Assembly (NCBI RefSeq): GCF_016586355.1
Contig: NZ_BLYI01000006.1
Coordinates: 1-64,000, forward strand
DNA length: 64,000 bases
Reading direction: 5' to 3'
Source: Anaerostipes butyraticus
Lineage (GTDB): Bacteria > Bacillota > Clostridia > Lachnospirales > Lachnospiraceae
The position numbers were made by a program, and so were the translations under genes. The notes beneath the pieces are model-generated. The model was given only the letters and a program-made list of their open reading frames with translations. It had not been told where the DNA came from and searched no databases. Of the stretch, positions 1 through 7,576 are shown one piece after another (the stretch's first letter is position 1; every line of letters begins with the position of its first letter).

Positions 1-72
1 GGTGTGGCTCAGCTTGGCTAGAGCGCTTGATTTGGGATCAAGAGGTCGCAGGTTCGAATCCTGTCACCCCGA
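1..72 (+). tRNA. tRNA-Pro (TGG), 5' end cut by window
   Basis: The anticodon loop reads TTTGGGA, giving anticodon TGG. The T-arm GGTTCGAATCC and discriminator A at 72 are present. The acceptor 3' strand CACCCCG needs CGGGGTG on the 5' side, so the first three bases lie before the window. No CCA is encoded. It is the first of six tandem tRNA genes. Confidence 0.95.
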
Positions 73-77
73 TTTAA

Positions 78-148
78 GCGGGTGTAGTTCAATGGTAGAA
101 CTCCAGCCTTCCAAGCTGATCACGTGGGTTCGATTCCCATCACCCGCT
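78..148 (+). tRNA. tRNA-Gly (TCC)
   Basis: Acceptor strands GCGGGTG and CACCCGC pair fully, and the anticodon loop CTTCCAA gives TCC. The anticodon stem has one C-A mismatch at its outer pair. Discriminator T, no encoded CCA. Only five bases separate it from tRNA-Pro, so the two are surely one transcript. Confidence 0.95.
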
Positions 149-152
149 TTTT

Positions 153-226
<74 letters not shown>

Positions 227-278
227 TTTTGTTCTGTAAGAACGATATATGACAGGAAGTCTGTCAGTCTGTGGTTAT

Positions 279-353
<75 letters not shown>

Positions 354-381
354 TTTTTGTTATATAGATTTTTCTATGCAT

Positions 382-453
382 TGGGCTATCGCCAAGGGGT
401 AAGGCACAGCACTTTGACTGCTGCATTCGCTGGTTCGAATCCAGCTAGCCCAG
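382..453 (+). tRNA. tRNA-Gln (TTG)
   Basis: Acceptor TGGGCTA/TAGCCCA is perfect. The loop CTTTGAC gives anticodon TTG. Discriminator G, no encoded CCA. Confidence 0.95.
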
Positions 454-466
454 TTTAATTTTATCA

Positions 467-539
467 GGGTGTGTAGCTCAGGTGGTAGAGCACTTGACTT
501 TTAATCAAGTTGTCCGGGGTTCGAATCCCCGCACGCTCA
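467..539 (+). tRNA. tRNA-Lys (TTT)
   Basis: The anticodon stem CTTGA/TCAAG holds loop CTTTTAA, anticodon TTT. Acceptor GGGTGTG pairs with CACGCTC through two G-U pairs. It is the last gene of the array; a terminator follows. Confidence 0.95.
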
Positions 540-564
540 TTATAAATAATTAAATAGATACTAT

Positions 565-601
565 CAACCTGGATCACATGATGCCGGGTTGTTTTTATTT
601 T
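565..601 (+). terminator. Terminator of the tRNA array
   Basis: The stem CAACCTGG/CCGGGTTG (one T-G pair) is followed at once by TTTTTATTTTT. It ends the six-gene tRNA transcript before the GGDEF gene. Confidence 0.8.
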
Positions 602-619
602 TACAGGAAAAATTAAGAA

Positions 620-1732
620 ATGTTTAAGAAAAAGAAGACACACGAAATGGAATATGAAGAACTGGAAATGAAGTGGAAACAGCTTCATCTGGGAATCGGC
701 ATTCTGCTGATTTTATGTGCTGCCATGATTGAAATAGGAATGTTTTTTATCATGGATCATTATCGTCTGGTAAACTGTACGACGGAACGGTATTTTAAAA
801 AGTATGTATTTTTTCCAAGCGGAATCAATTTCGGGATTTTTATCATTTCCATGATGATGCTGGCACGCTGCTCTGAAGCGGCAAAGAAATATATTATATC
901 GATTTTTCTGTCGCTGGTATGCGCGGTTCTGATGTTTGTACATGGGAATTTCATTTCCTTATATGTTCTGCCAATCATTCCAATCCTGACCACAACGATT
1001 TATGGAGAATATGCGCTGGTAACATGTACAGCTGCTGTTTCCGGAATCCTGGAGTTTATTATTTTTCTGTATGGACACTGGAACGGATATGCGGTAGAAG
1101 TAAAACAGCAGCCGGAATCCAGAGCAGATTTTATTGTCGGAATGCTCCTGGCAGGATCGGCTTATCTGATCAGCCTGATTATTATCTGGTTTGAAAAGAA
1201 GAAAAGGGAAATCCGGATCAGAAAAGAGCAGGAACGGATCCTTTTAAAACAGGAATTGATGGAAGACAGCCTGACGAGGATCAGAAACCGTCTGGCGCTG
1301 CAGCTGCTGTTTGACAAGATTGTAGATCAGGAAGAATTCCGTTCGTATGTTTTGGCGATTATGGACATCGATGATTTTAAAGGCATCAATGATCGGTACG
1401 GACATTTGTCCGGAGATTTGTTCCTGGAGAAAACAGGGGATATCCTGCGCAGCCATGAAGATATTTTCACGGGGTTTCGGTTTGGCGGAGATGAGTTCTG
1501 TCTGTATTTTAAAGAAACAGACCTGAAACAGATCAAAAAGATATGCAGTGAACTGAAAAGAGAAATAAAAGGAATCGGAGGCGGAAAGCTTCAGGTTTCT
1601 GTCAGTATTGGAATCGCAGCGGCTCAGGAAGGGGTGAAGCCGAAAAAAATCCTTGAGTATGCGGATGCTGCGCTGTATCAGGCAAAAGGAGAAAAAGACA
1701 GTATTTGCGTATATAAGGAAAAAAAGAATTGA
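620..1732 (+). CDS. Membrane-bound GGDEF diguanylate cyclase
   Basis: The 370-residue protein has a short charged N-terminus, about five to six hydrophobic segments between residues 24 and 190, a basic coiled linker to about 215, then a GGDEF domain to the end. The domain holds the substrate motif MDIDDFKGIND (248-258) and an intact GGDEF at 289-293, so it should make cyclic di-GMP from two GTP. I see no clear RxxD inhibitory site just before GGDEF. A weak AGGA lies 11 bases before the ATG. The gene stands alone between the tRNA array and the riboswitch-controlled ATPase. The input signal of the membrane part is unknown. Confidence 0.88.
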   Translation: MFKKKKTHEMEYEELEMKWKQLHLGIGILLILCAAMIEIGMFFIMDHYRLVNCTTERYFKKYVFFPSGINFGIFIISMMMLARCSEAAKKYIISIFLSLVCAVLMFVHGNFISLYVLPIIPILTTTIYGEYALVTCTAAVSGILEFIIFLYGHWNGYAVEVKQQPESRADFIVGMLLAGSAYLISLIIIWFEKKKREIRIRKEQERILLKQELMEDSLTRIRNRLALQLLFDKIVDQEEFRSYVLAIMDIDDFKGINDRYGHLSGDLFLEKTGDILRSHEDIFTGFRFGGDEFCLYFKETDLKQIKKICSELKREIKGIGGGKLQVSVSIGIAAAQEGVKPKKILEYADAALYQAKGEKDSICVYKEKKN

Positions 1733-1761
1733 CAAATGAGAGCTCATTGGATATTATGTAA

Positions 1762-1895
1762 TAAATAAAAGGGAGTAGCTGGCGCGAAGCGTTTGCGATG
1801 TCGTCAATCTCGGCAGGAGACTGCCCGTATCGTAATGAAACAGCGAGACTTTTATTGCAGCAGCTGATTTGTATGCAATAAAAGTCTCTTTTTTT
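1762..1895 (+). promoter_or_regulatory. yybP-ykoY (manganese) riboswitch with terminator
   Basis: The conserved opening GGGAGTAGC (1771-1779) and the internal GTCGTCAA (1799-1806) match my memory of the yybP-ykoY consensus. Helix P1 is AATAAAAG (1764-1771) paired with CTTTTATT (1849-1856). That same 3' strand is part of GAGACTTTTATTGCA (1845-1859), which pairs perfectly with 1874-1888 and is followed by seven T: an intrinsic terminator. Ligand-stabilised P1 and the terminator are therefore mutually exclusive, as in known Mn2+ ON switches. It lies 64 bases before a P-type ATPase. Confidence 0.85.
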
Positions 1896-1959
1896 GTCTA
1901 TCTTATAACTATGGACAATTGGAGAGACTTAATTCCAGATTCAGAAAGGGAGAATGATT

Positions 1960-4572
1960 ATGAAAGAATTTTACCATCAGTCCGTAACGGAAGTTCGGAA
2001 ACAGGTCAATGGTTCGATGAAACCGCTGACAGATCAGCAGGTGGCAGAACATCAGAAAGAATATGGAATGAATGAGCTGACAGAAGGAAAGAAAAAGAGT
2101 ACTCTGCAGATATTTCTGGAGCAGTACAAGGATTTCCTGGTTATTATTTTGATCTGCGCAGCCATCATTTCGGGATTTTTAGGAGATGTGGAGAGTGCTG
2201 CCGTTATTTTGATCGTAATTACGATTAACGCTATTCTGGGAACAGTGCAGACTGTGAAGGCAGAGCAGTCTCTGGCCAGCTTAAAACAGCTGTCTTCCCC
2301 GATGGCAAAGGTTTTAAGAAATGGGCAGATTGCAAAAATTCCATCCAGAGAGGTAACAGTAGGTGATGAAGTCATCCTGGAAGCCGGAGATCAGATTCCG
2401 GCGGATGGACGTATCCTTGAGAGCGCCAGCATGAAAGTAGATGAAAGCGCGCTGACAGGAGAAAGTCTGGCAGTGGAAAAAGAGGAGACGATCCTGGAGG
2501 ACAAGGTGCCGCTGGGAGACCAGAAGAATATGGTGTTTTCCGGAAGTTTTGTAACTTACGGAAGAGGATCTTTCCTGGTAACGGCTGTTGGAATGAAAAC
2601 AGAGGTTGGAAAAATTGCGTCTCTGCTTAAAAATACATCTGAAAAGAAGACACCGCTTCAGGTCAACCTGGATCAGTTTGGACAGAAATTATCTATTATT
2701 ATCATTGTGTTCTGTGCTGTTTTATTCGGAATCAATGTATGGCAGGAGAAACCGATCGGAGATGCTTTTATGTTTGCGGTTGCGCTGGCAGTAGCCGCGA
2801 TTCCTGAAGCTTTAAGCTCCATTGTAACCATTGTTCTTTCCTTTGGAACGAGAAAGATGGCAAAAGAAGGGGCAATCATTCGTAAACTTCAGGCGGTAGA
2901 GGGGCTTGGAAGTGTATCAGTCATTTGTTCTGACAAGACGGGAACTCTGACACAGAACAAAATGACAGTTGAGCATTATTATGTAGAAAATAAATGTTAT
3001 TCCGCAGATGTTTTAAAGAAAGAAAATTCTGCGCAGAATCAGCTTTTAACAGCAAGTATATTGTGTTCTGACGCAAAAGTCTTGGACGGAAAAGATTTTG
3101 GAGATCCGACAGAGACTGCTCTGATTCATATGGGAAATAAGATGCAGGTTTCAGCAGATGAGATCAGAGAAAAATATCCGAGAATCTCAGAGGTTCCGTT
3201 TGACAGTGATCGTAAACTGATGTCAACGCTTCATGATCTTGATTCTGGAAGGACGATGATTACAAAAGGAGCAATCGATGTTCTTCTGGATCGTGTGACG
3301 GGAATTCAGAAAGACGGAAAAGTCTGTCCGTTTACAGAAGAAGACAGAGAAGAAATTGAAAAACAGAACCAGTTCTTTTCAGAAAATGGACTGCGTGTTC
3401 TGGCATTTGCTTATAAGAAGATGGATGGAGTCGAGGAAATTTCTCCGGAAGACGAGAAGGATTATATTTTCCTTGGATTAATTTCCATGATGGATCCTCC
3501 GAGAGAAGAATCCCGCATGGCGGTTGAGGAATGTATAAAAGCAGGCATGAAGCCTGTGATGATCACGGGAGATCACAAAGTCACGGCGGCTGCAATCGCG
3601 AAGAGAATCGGAATCCTGAAAGACGAAAAAGAAGCATGCGAGGGAATGGAGATTGATGCTTTGTCAGATGAAGAACTTCAGGATTTTGTGGAGAACATTT
3701 CCGTTTACGCCAGAGTATCACCGGAACATAAGATCCGGATCGTGAAGGCATGGCAGGAAAAAGGAAATATCGTTGCCATGACCGGAGATGGAGTCAATGA
3801 CGCTCCTGCCTTAAAACAGGCGGACATTGGTGTTGCCATGGGAATCACGGGGACAGAAGTATCCAAGGATGCATCCTCTATGGTGCTGACCGATGATAAC
3901 TTTGCAACGATCATCAAAGCGGTGGAAAATGGACGAAATGTTTATGAAAATATCAAACATTCCATTCAGTTTTTGCTGTCTGGAAACTTTGGCGGAATTC
4001 TGGCAGTTCTGTATGCGTCTGTCCGGGCGCTTCCGGTGCCGTTTGCGCCGGTGCATCTGCTGTTTATCAATCTTTTGACAGACAGTCTTCCTGCGATCGC
4101 ACTTGGTCTGGAACCTCATACAAAGAAGGTAATGGAACGTAAGCCGCGTCCGATGAATGAGTCTATCCTCACAAAAGATTTTCTGATCAGAATCGGAACG
4201 GAAGGCCTGGTAATCGCATTTATGACGATGACGGCATATATGCTCGGATATGGAAGCAGTCATAATACGCTGCTGGCTCAGACAATGGCATTTGCTACCC
4301 TTTGTACTTCACGGCTGGTACATGGCTACAACAGCAAATCAAATTCACCGGTTATTTTTACAAACCGATTTTTCAATAATGTTTATCTGGCTGGAGCTTT
4401 CCTGATCGGCCTGGTTTTGATCACTGCGGTTGTTATGATACCTGGACTGCACGATATATTTAAGGTACAGACACTGCAGTTCAGCCAGCTGATGATGGTT
4501 TATGGACTGGCACTGTTGAATCTGCCGGTGATCCAGCTGTTAAAAGCGGTTACAAGAAAATGGCTGAAATAG
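1960..4572 (+). CDS. P-type cation ATPase (Ca2+/Mn2+ exporter type)
   Basis: This 870-residue P2-type ATPase has the N-terminal cation ATPase domain, the actuator motif TGES, the phosphorylated DKTGTLT motif (Asp near residue 325), the hinge TGDGVNDAP and the usual 4+6 membrane helices, including PEA in helix 4. It should export a divalent cation at the cost of ATP. By family it would be called a calcium ATPase, but the yybP-ykoY leader points to Mn2+, as for Lactococcus YoaB. ATG at 1960 is chosen because GGGAG lies seven bases upstream; an in-frame ATG at 1954 is only one base from it. Confidence 0.9.
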   Translation: MKEFYHQSVTEVRKQVNGSMKPLTDQQVAEHQKEYGMNELTEGKKKSTLQIFLEQYKDFLVIILICAAIISGFLGDVESAAVILIVITINAILGTVQTVKAEQSLASLKQLSSPMAKVLRNGQIAKIPSREVTVGDEVILEAGDQIPADGRILESASMKVDESALTGESLAVEKEETILEDKVPLGDQKNMVFSGSFVTYGRGSFLVTAVGMKTEVGKIASLLKNTSEKKTPLQVNLDQFGQKLSIIIIVFCAVLFGINVWQEKPIGDAFMFAVALAVAAIPEALSSIVTIVLSFGTRKMAKEGAIIRKLQAVEGLGSVSVICSDKTGTLTQNKMTVEHYYVENKCYSADVLKKENSAQNQLLTASILCSDAKVLDGKDFGDPTETALIHMGNKMQVSADEIREKYPRISEVPFDSDRKLMSTLHDLDSGRTMITKGAIDVLLDRVTGIQKDGKVCPFTEEDREEIEKQNQFFSENGLRVLAFAYKKMDGVEEISPEDEKDYIFLGLISMMDPPREESRMAVEECIKAGMKPVMITGDHKVTAAAIAKRIGILKDEKEACEGMEIDALSDEELQDFVENISVYARVSPEHKIRIVKAWQEKGNIVAMTGDGVNDAPALKQADIGVAMGITGTEVSKDASSMVLTDDNFATIIKAVENGRNVYENIKHSIQFLLSGNFGGILAVLYASVRALPVPFAPVHLLFINLLTDSLPAIALGLEPHTKKVMERKPRPMNESILTKDFLIRIGTEGLVIAFMTMTAYMLGYGSSHNTLLAQTMAFATLCTSRLVHGYNSKSNSPVIFTNRFFNNVYLAGAFLIGLVLITAVVMIPGLHDIFKVQTLQFSQLMMVYGLALLNLPVIQLLKAVTRKWLK

Positions 4573-4612
4573 AAAAGAAAAGTACTGCTCCAGAAAGAAC
4601 TGACAGCAGTAA

Positions 4613-4652
4613 AAACGGCTCCGGTATATTATCTGCCGGAGCCGTTTGATTA
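4613..4652 (-). terminator. Bidirectional terminator between ATPase and HPr-like gene
   Basis: A perfect 12-bp stem, AAACGGCTCCGG (4613-4624) with its complement at 4636-4647. On the minus strand it is followed by TTTTT and begins directly after the stop of the HPr-like gene. On the plus strand it may also end the ATPase mRNA. Confidence 0.75.
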
Positions 4653-4892
4653 AGATTCTTTGTAAAGAAAAGGCTGTAAAGATGTTTCAAGCTGTTCAAT
4701 ATCATTGTTTTCGTAGACGGTAAGGGTTAATGGATTCTGCAGATCCAGGCTGAAGATTCCCATGATAGATTTGGCGTCGATGATATATCTGCCGGAAGCC
4801 AGATCGGCGTCACATTCAAACCGATTGATCATATTGGCGAAATCTTTTACCTTATTAATAGAATTTAACAGAATTGTATAAGTTTTGTTCAC
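4650..4892 (-). CDS. Crh-like HPr-fold protein, no active-site His
   Basis: The 80-residue product has the size and second half of HPr, with DAKSIMGIFSL around residues 39-49 matching the HPr/Crh regulatory serine segment (Ser42 here). The first half lacks the GLHARPA loop: residues 9-19 read LNSINKVKDFA, so there is no histidine to carry phosphate from enzyme I. It cannot be a PTS carrier. If HPr kinase acts on it, it could serve as a regulatory partner, as Crh does in Bacillus. The GTG start has AAGGAGG eight bases upstream. It is a monocistronic gene, convergent with the ATPase. Confidence 0.75.
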   Translation of the reverse strand: MNKTYTILLNSINKVKDFANMINRFECDADLASGRYIIDAKSIMGIFSLDLQNPLTLTVYENNDIEQLETSLQPFLYKES

Positions 4893-5044
4893 ACTTCTTA
4901 CCTCCTTATAATCTGAATGTTACTTTCATCCTACATTCTTTTGATGAGAAAGTCAAACTTCTTTCTTGTGAGAGAAGATTTTATGATATAATAAACTCAA
5001 AATATGGATGTATATCGTAAAAGGTCTATGATGGAGGCAGAGGA

Positions 5045-5626
5045 ATGACAGAAAAACAAAAGATGTATATGGGGATCTTATACCGGGCAGACGATGAACA
5101 TTTAATAGCAGAGCGCAATTATGCAAAGGGGATTACCAGAGAATACAATCAGACACATCCTGACCGGGAGGAAGACAGAAAGAATCTGATGGGCAGGCTG
5201 CTTGGAAAAGTCGGAGAGAAAGCTCATATTGAAACGCCGTTTTACTGCAATTATGGCTACCGAATTTCGATTGGGAAGAATTTTTTCTCTAATTTTAATG
5301 TTACGATTCTGGATGGAGGGCAGGTCACCATCGGTGATAATGTGTATATTGCGCCGAATGTAGGAATTTATACGGCGCAGCATCCGACAGATGTAAGAAG
5401 GAGAAATCTGGGATATGAATGGGCTTTGCCGGTCGTGATCGGAGATAATGTCTGGATCGGAGGGAATGCAACGATCATGCCTGGCGTGACCGTAGGCAGT
5501 AATGTGACGATTGGCGCAGGAAGTGTTGTTACAAAAGATATACCGGATAATGTCATTGCGGCAGGTAATCCATGCAGAGTGATTCGAGAAGTGAAAGAAG
5601 GAGATATCAATGGGATTATTAACTAA
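5045..5626 (+). CDS. Maltose/galactoside O-acetyltransferase-like protein
   Basis: This 193-residue LacA/Maa-type sugar acetyltransferase would transfer acetyl from acetyl-CoA to a sugar hydroxyl. It has the N-terminal helical Mac domain (residues 5-60) and then left-handed beta-helix hexapeptide repeats such as VTIGDNVYI, VVIGDNVWIGG and VTIGAGSVV. The catalytic His sits in TAQHPTD near residue 117. It ends with AGNPCRVI, typical of the family. GGAGG precedes the ATG. The next small gene overlaps its end by 17 bases, so both are translated from one mRNA. The sugar substrate cannot be told. Confidence 0.9.
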   Translation: MTEKQKMYMGILYRADDEHLIAERNYAKGITREYNQTHPDREEDRKNLMGRLLGKVGEKAHIETPFYCNYGYRISIGKNFFSNFNVTILDGGQVTIGDNVYIAPNVGIYTAQHPTDVRRRNLGYEWALPVVIGDNVWIGGNATIMPGVTVGSNVTIGAGSVVTKDIPDNVIAAGNPCRVIREVKEGDINGIIN

Positions 5627-5804
5627 AAAGACAGACACCAATCCATACAGCAGGGATATTGATGAACTGCTGGATCGTATGGATGAAGAAAAAGAAACAG
5701 AAAAAGAGTCAAAAGGTTCTTATGAGGAATCCTTGAAAAAAATTGAGGAACGTATCAGAGAGCTAGGCATCCTGGATGAAGAAGAGGAAGAAAACGAAGA
5801 ATAA
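5610..5804 (+). CDS. Small acidic protein, function unknown
   Basis: A 64-residue protein overlapping the acetyltransferase gene in another frame. Its own ribosome site GAAGGAG lies seven bases before the ATG, and a perfect terminator follows its stop, which supports a real gene. After a short basic start the chain is dominated by Glu and Asp and should be a single amphipathic helix (KKIEERIRELG near 46-56) with a poly-acidic tail. No catalytic motif and no signal peptide are visible. I do not recognise a family. Confidence 0.6.
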   Translation: MGLLTKKTDTNPYSRDIDELLDRMDEEKETEKESKGSYEESLKKIEERIRELGILDEEEEENEE

Positions 5805-5833
5805 AAAACAGGTTCTGGCATAAGAGCAGCTGT

Positions 5834-5862
5834 GAATCCTGCAGCCGCAGGATTCTTTTTTT
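5834..5862 (+). terminator. Intrinsic terminator
   Basis: Perfect 9-bp stem GAATCCTGC/GCAGGATTC with a 4-base loop and seven T. It ends the acetyltransferase-small acidic protein transcript. Confidence 0.9.
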
Positions 5863-5867
5863 AATAA

Positions 5868-5921
5868 ATTGTCAACTTATAAAATGTTGTTGTTGACAAT
5901 AGGGAGCAAAACGGGTATAGT
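5868..5921 (+). promoter_or_regulatory. bioY promoter with BirA operator
   Basis: A perfect inverted repeat ATTGTCAAC (5868-5876), 15-base spacer, GTTGACAAT (5892-5900) matches the length and shape of BirA operators in Firmicutes. Its right half contains the -35 box TTGACA (5893-5898), followed by a 17-base spacer and -10 TATAGT (5916-5921). Holo-BirA bound here would block sigma-A polymerase when biotin is plentiful. Confidence 0.8.
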
Positions 5922-5949
5922 GTAAAAAAACAAACAACAGGAGGAAATG

Positions 5950-6489
5950 ATGAAAACAAAAGATATTACAATCATCGGGCTGATGGCGGCGGTGATCTGC
6001 GTCCTGGGGCCATTGTCCATTACAATACCGGGAACGCCAGTACCGATTTCTTTTACAAACCTGGCTCTTTATTTTATTGTTATGACAGCGGGAAAGAGAA
6101 AGGCGGCAGTCAGCTATCTGATCTATATGCTTCTGGGAGCAGCAGGGCTGCCTGTGTTTTCTGCGTTTACAGGAGGAGCGGCAAAGCTGGCAGGACCGAC
6201 AGGCGGCTATCTGATAGGCTTTCTCTTTCTGGCTTTAATCAGCGGGTGGTTTGTAGAGCGGTCTGATGGAAACCTTTGGATCAGCGCCTTTGGAATGGTG
6301 TTAGGAACTATAGTGACTTACGGATTTGGCACCGCCTGGCTGTGTGTTCAGATGAATCTGAAGTTTGTCCAGGGGCTGTGGATCGGAGTGATCCCATATC
6401 TTCCGGGAGATGCGGTAAAGATTGTGATTGCGGTGATCGCAGGAGCAAGAGCAAGATCCGCCCTGAAAAAATCTGTTGACATTTTTTGA
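5950..6489 (+). CDS. bioY: Biotin transporter BioY (S component)
   Basis: The 179-residue protein has six membrane segments with the family hallmarks VPISFTNLALY and GGAAKLAGPTGGYLIGF. BioY is the biotin-binding S unit of an ECF importer and needs the shared EcfAAT energy module, which is not in this window. ATG at 5950 has AGGAGG five bases upstream; the ATG at 5947 is only two bases away. Single-gene operon under the BirA site, so likely repressed by biotin. The next promoter starts inside its last codons. Confidence 0.93.
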   Translation: MKTKDITIIGLMAAVICVLGPLSITIPGTPVPISFTNLALYFIVMTAGKRKAAVSYLIYMLLGAAGLPVFSAFTGGAAKLAGPTGGYLIGFLFLALISGWFVERSDGNLWISAFGMVLGTIVTYGFGTAWLCVQMNLKFVQGLWIGVIPYLPGDAVKIVIAVIAGARARSALKKSVDIF

Positions 6490-6504
6490 GAAAAAGCATA
6501 AACT
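6476..6504 (+). promoter_or_regulatory. Sigma-A promoter of the cys T-box operon
   Basis: TTGACA (6476-6481), 17-base spacer and TAAACT (6499-6504). The -35 lies inside the bioY coding end. Transcription would start just before the T-box leader. Confidence 0.7.
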
Positions 6505-6509
6505 AAACA

Positions 6510-6750
6510 TAGATAAATGCAGGGAACAGAAGGAGTACCATATTTGGAACTATCAGAGAGAGACTGTCACCGGCTGAAAGCAGTCTTTAGGAAAGAAGAT
6601 GGGAATGCATCTGGGAGCAGACAGGACGAAGGAACAGTAGTCCTGTACGTAGCCGGCGTTAACGGAGAATGAGCGGAAGTCTTAAAAAGGCTTCTAAGAA
6701 GAGTGGAACCGCGGAATACTTCGTCTCTTTTTTTGAGACGGAGTTTTTTT
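6510..6750 (+). promoter_or_regulatory. T-box leader, cysteine type
   Basis: The T-box core AGAGTGGAACCGCGG (6700-6714) is followed by a terminator with stem CTTCGTCTC/GAGACGGAG (6719-6727, 6735-6743) and seven T. Stem I carries AGAGAG and, on its 3' side, GAATGCATC with a candidate specifier TGC (6606-6608), the Cys codon. Uncharged tRNA-Cys should pair there and favour the antiterminator, switching on cysE and cysS. Confidence 0.9.
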
Positions 6751-6871
6751 ATTTCACAGGAGAGCAGTTTCCTATAGAATAAAAATGATCCGCGAGGAAC
6801 CGCACTGTGGCGGAGGCAAAGAAGCGGAATTGTCCGCTTCCTTATTATATGGCAGACTGAGAGGTAAGACG

Positions 6872-7576
6872 ATGGGTTTTCGAAAATTTGCGAAGAGTCA
6901 ATATGATACGATTAAAATGCGCGACCCGGCGTTAAAAGAAGAACGGGAAGTATTTTTATATCCGTATGTAAAAGCGCTTTACTGGTATCGTATTGCACAT
7001 AAATTATATAAAAAAGGACATTTTTACATAGCGAGAAAAATATCCCAGTGGATGGCGCGGAAAACAGGGATTGAGATACATCCTGGAGCGCAGATTGGTG
7101 AGGGATTTTTTATTGACCATGGACATGGTGTTGTAATCGGAGAGACGACGATCATCGGAAACAATGTAACGCTGTATCAGGGAGTCACTCTTGGAGGAAC
7201 CGGTCATGAAACCGGAAAACGTCATCCAACCATTGAGGATAATGTTATGGTAAGTTCCGGCGCAAAAGTACTGGGTTCCATTACCATAGGAGAAAATTCC
7301 AAGATTGGAGCAGGGAGCGTTGTGGTAAAAGACGTTCCGCCAAATTCTACGGTGGTCGGAGTACCGGGAAAAGTGATCAAGAGAGATGGTGAGAGAGTTC
7401 ACCAGATTCAGAGTTTTGATCTGAATCAGATCGATCTTCCGGATCCGGTGGAAATGGATATTGAAAAACTCGCGAAGGAAAATGCAGAACTTCGTCAGGC
7501 ACTGCAGACATTTATCGATCACTGCCTGAAAAATGAAAAACAGAGAAAGGAAAAAGAAGACAATGAAAATTTATAA
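6872..7576 (+). CDS. cysE: Serine O-acetyltransferase
   Basis: Makes O-acetylserine from serine and acetyl-CoA, the first step of cysteine synthesis. The 234-residue chain has an N-terminal helical part, then hexapeptide repeats including [26 protein letters not shown] with the catalytic His, and [11 protein letters not shown]. After residue 175 there is a charged coiled extension not needed for catalysis. ATG 6872 follows GAGGT; a start at 6785 would add 29 residues lying next to the T-box terminator and is unlikely. First gene of the T-box operon, overlapping cysS by 14 bases. Confidence 0.93.
   Translation: MGFRKFAKSQYDTIKMRDPALKEEREVFLYPYVKALYWYRIAHKLYKKGHFYIARKISQWMARKTGIEIHPGAQIGEGFFIDHGHGVVIGETTIIGNNVTLYQGVTLGGTGHETGKRHPTIEDNVMVSSGAKVLGSITIGENSKIGAGSVVVKDVPPNSTVVGVPGKVIKRDGERVHQIQSFDLNQIDLPDPVEMDIEKLAKENAELRQALQTFIDHCLKNEKQRKEKEDNENL

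Noticed and set aside
1244-1747. 167-codon minus-strand frame
   Set aside because: It is antisense to the GGDEF domain, which has intact motifs and a ribosome site.
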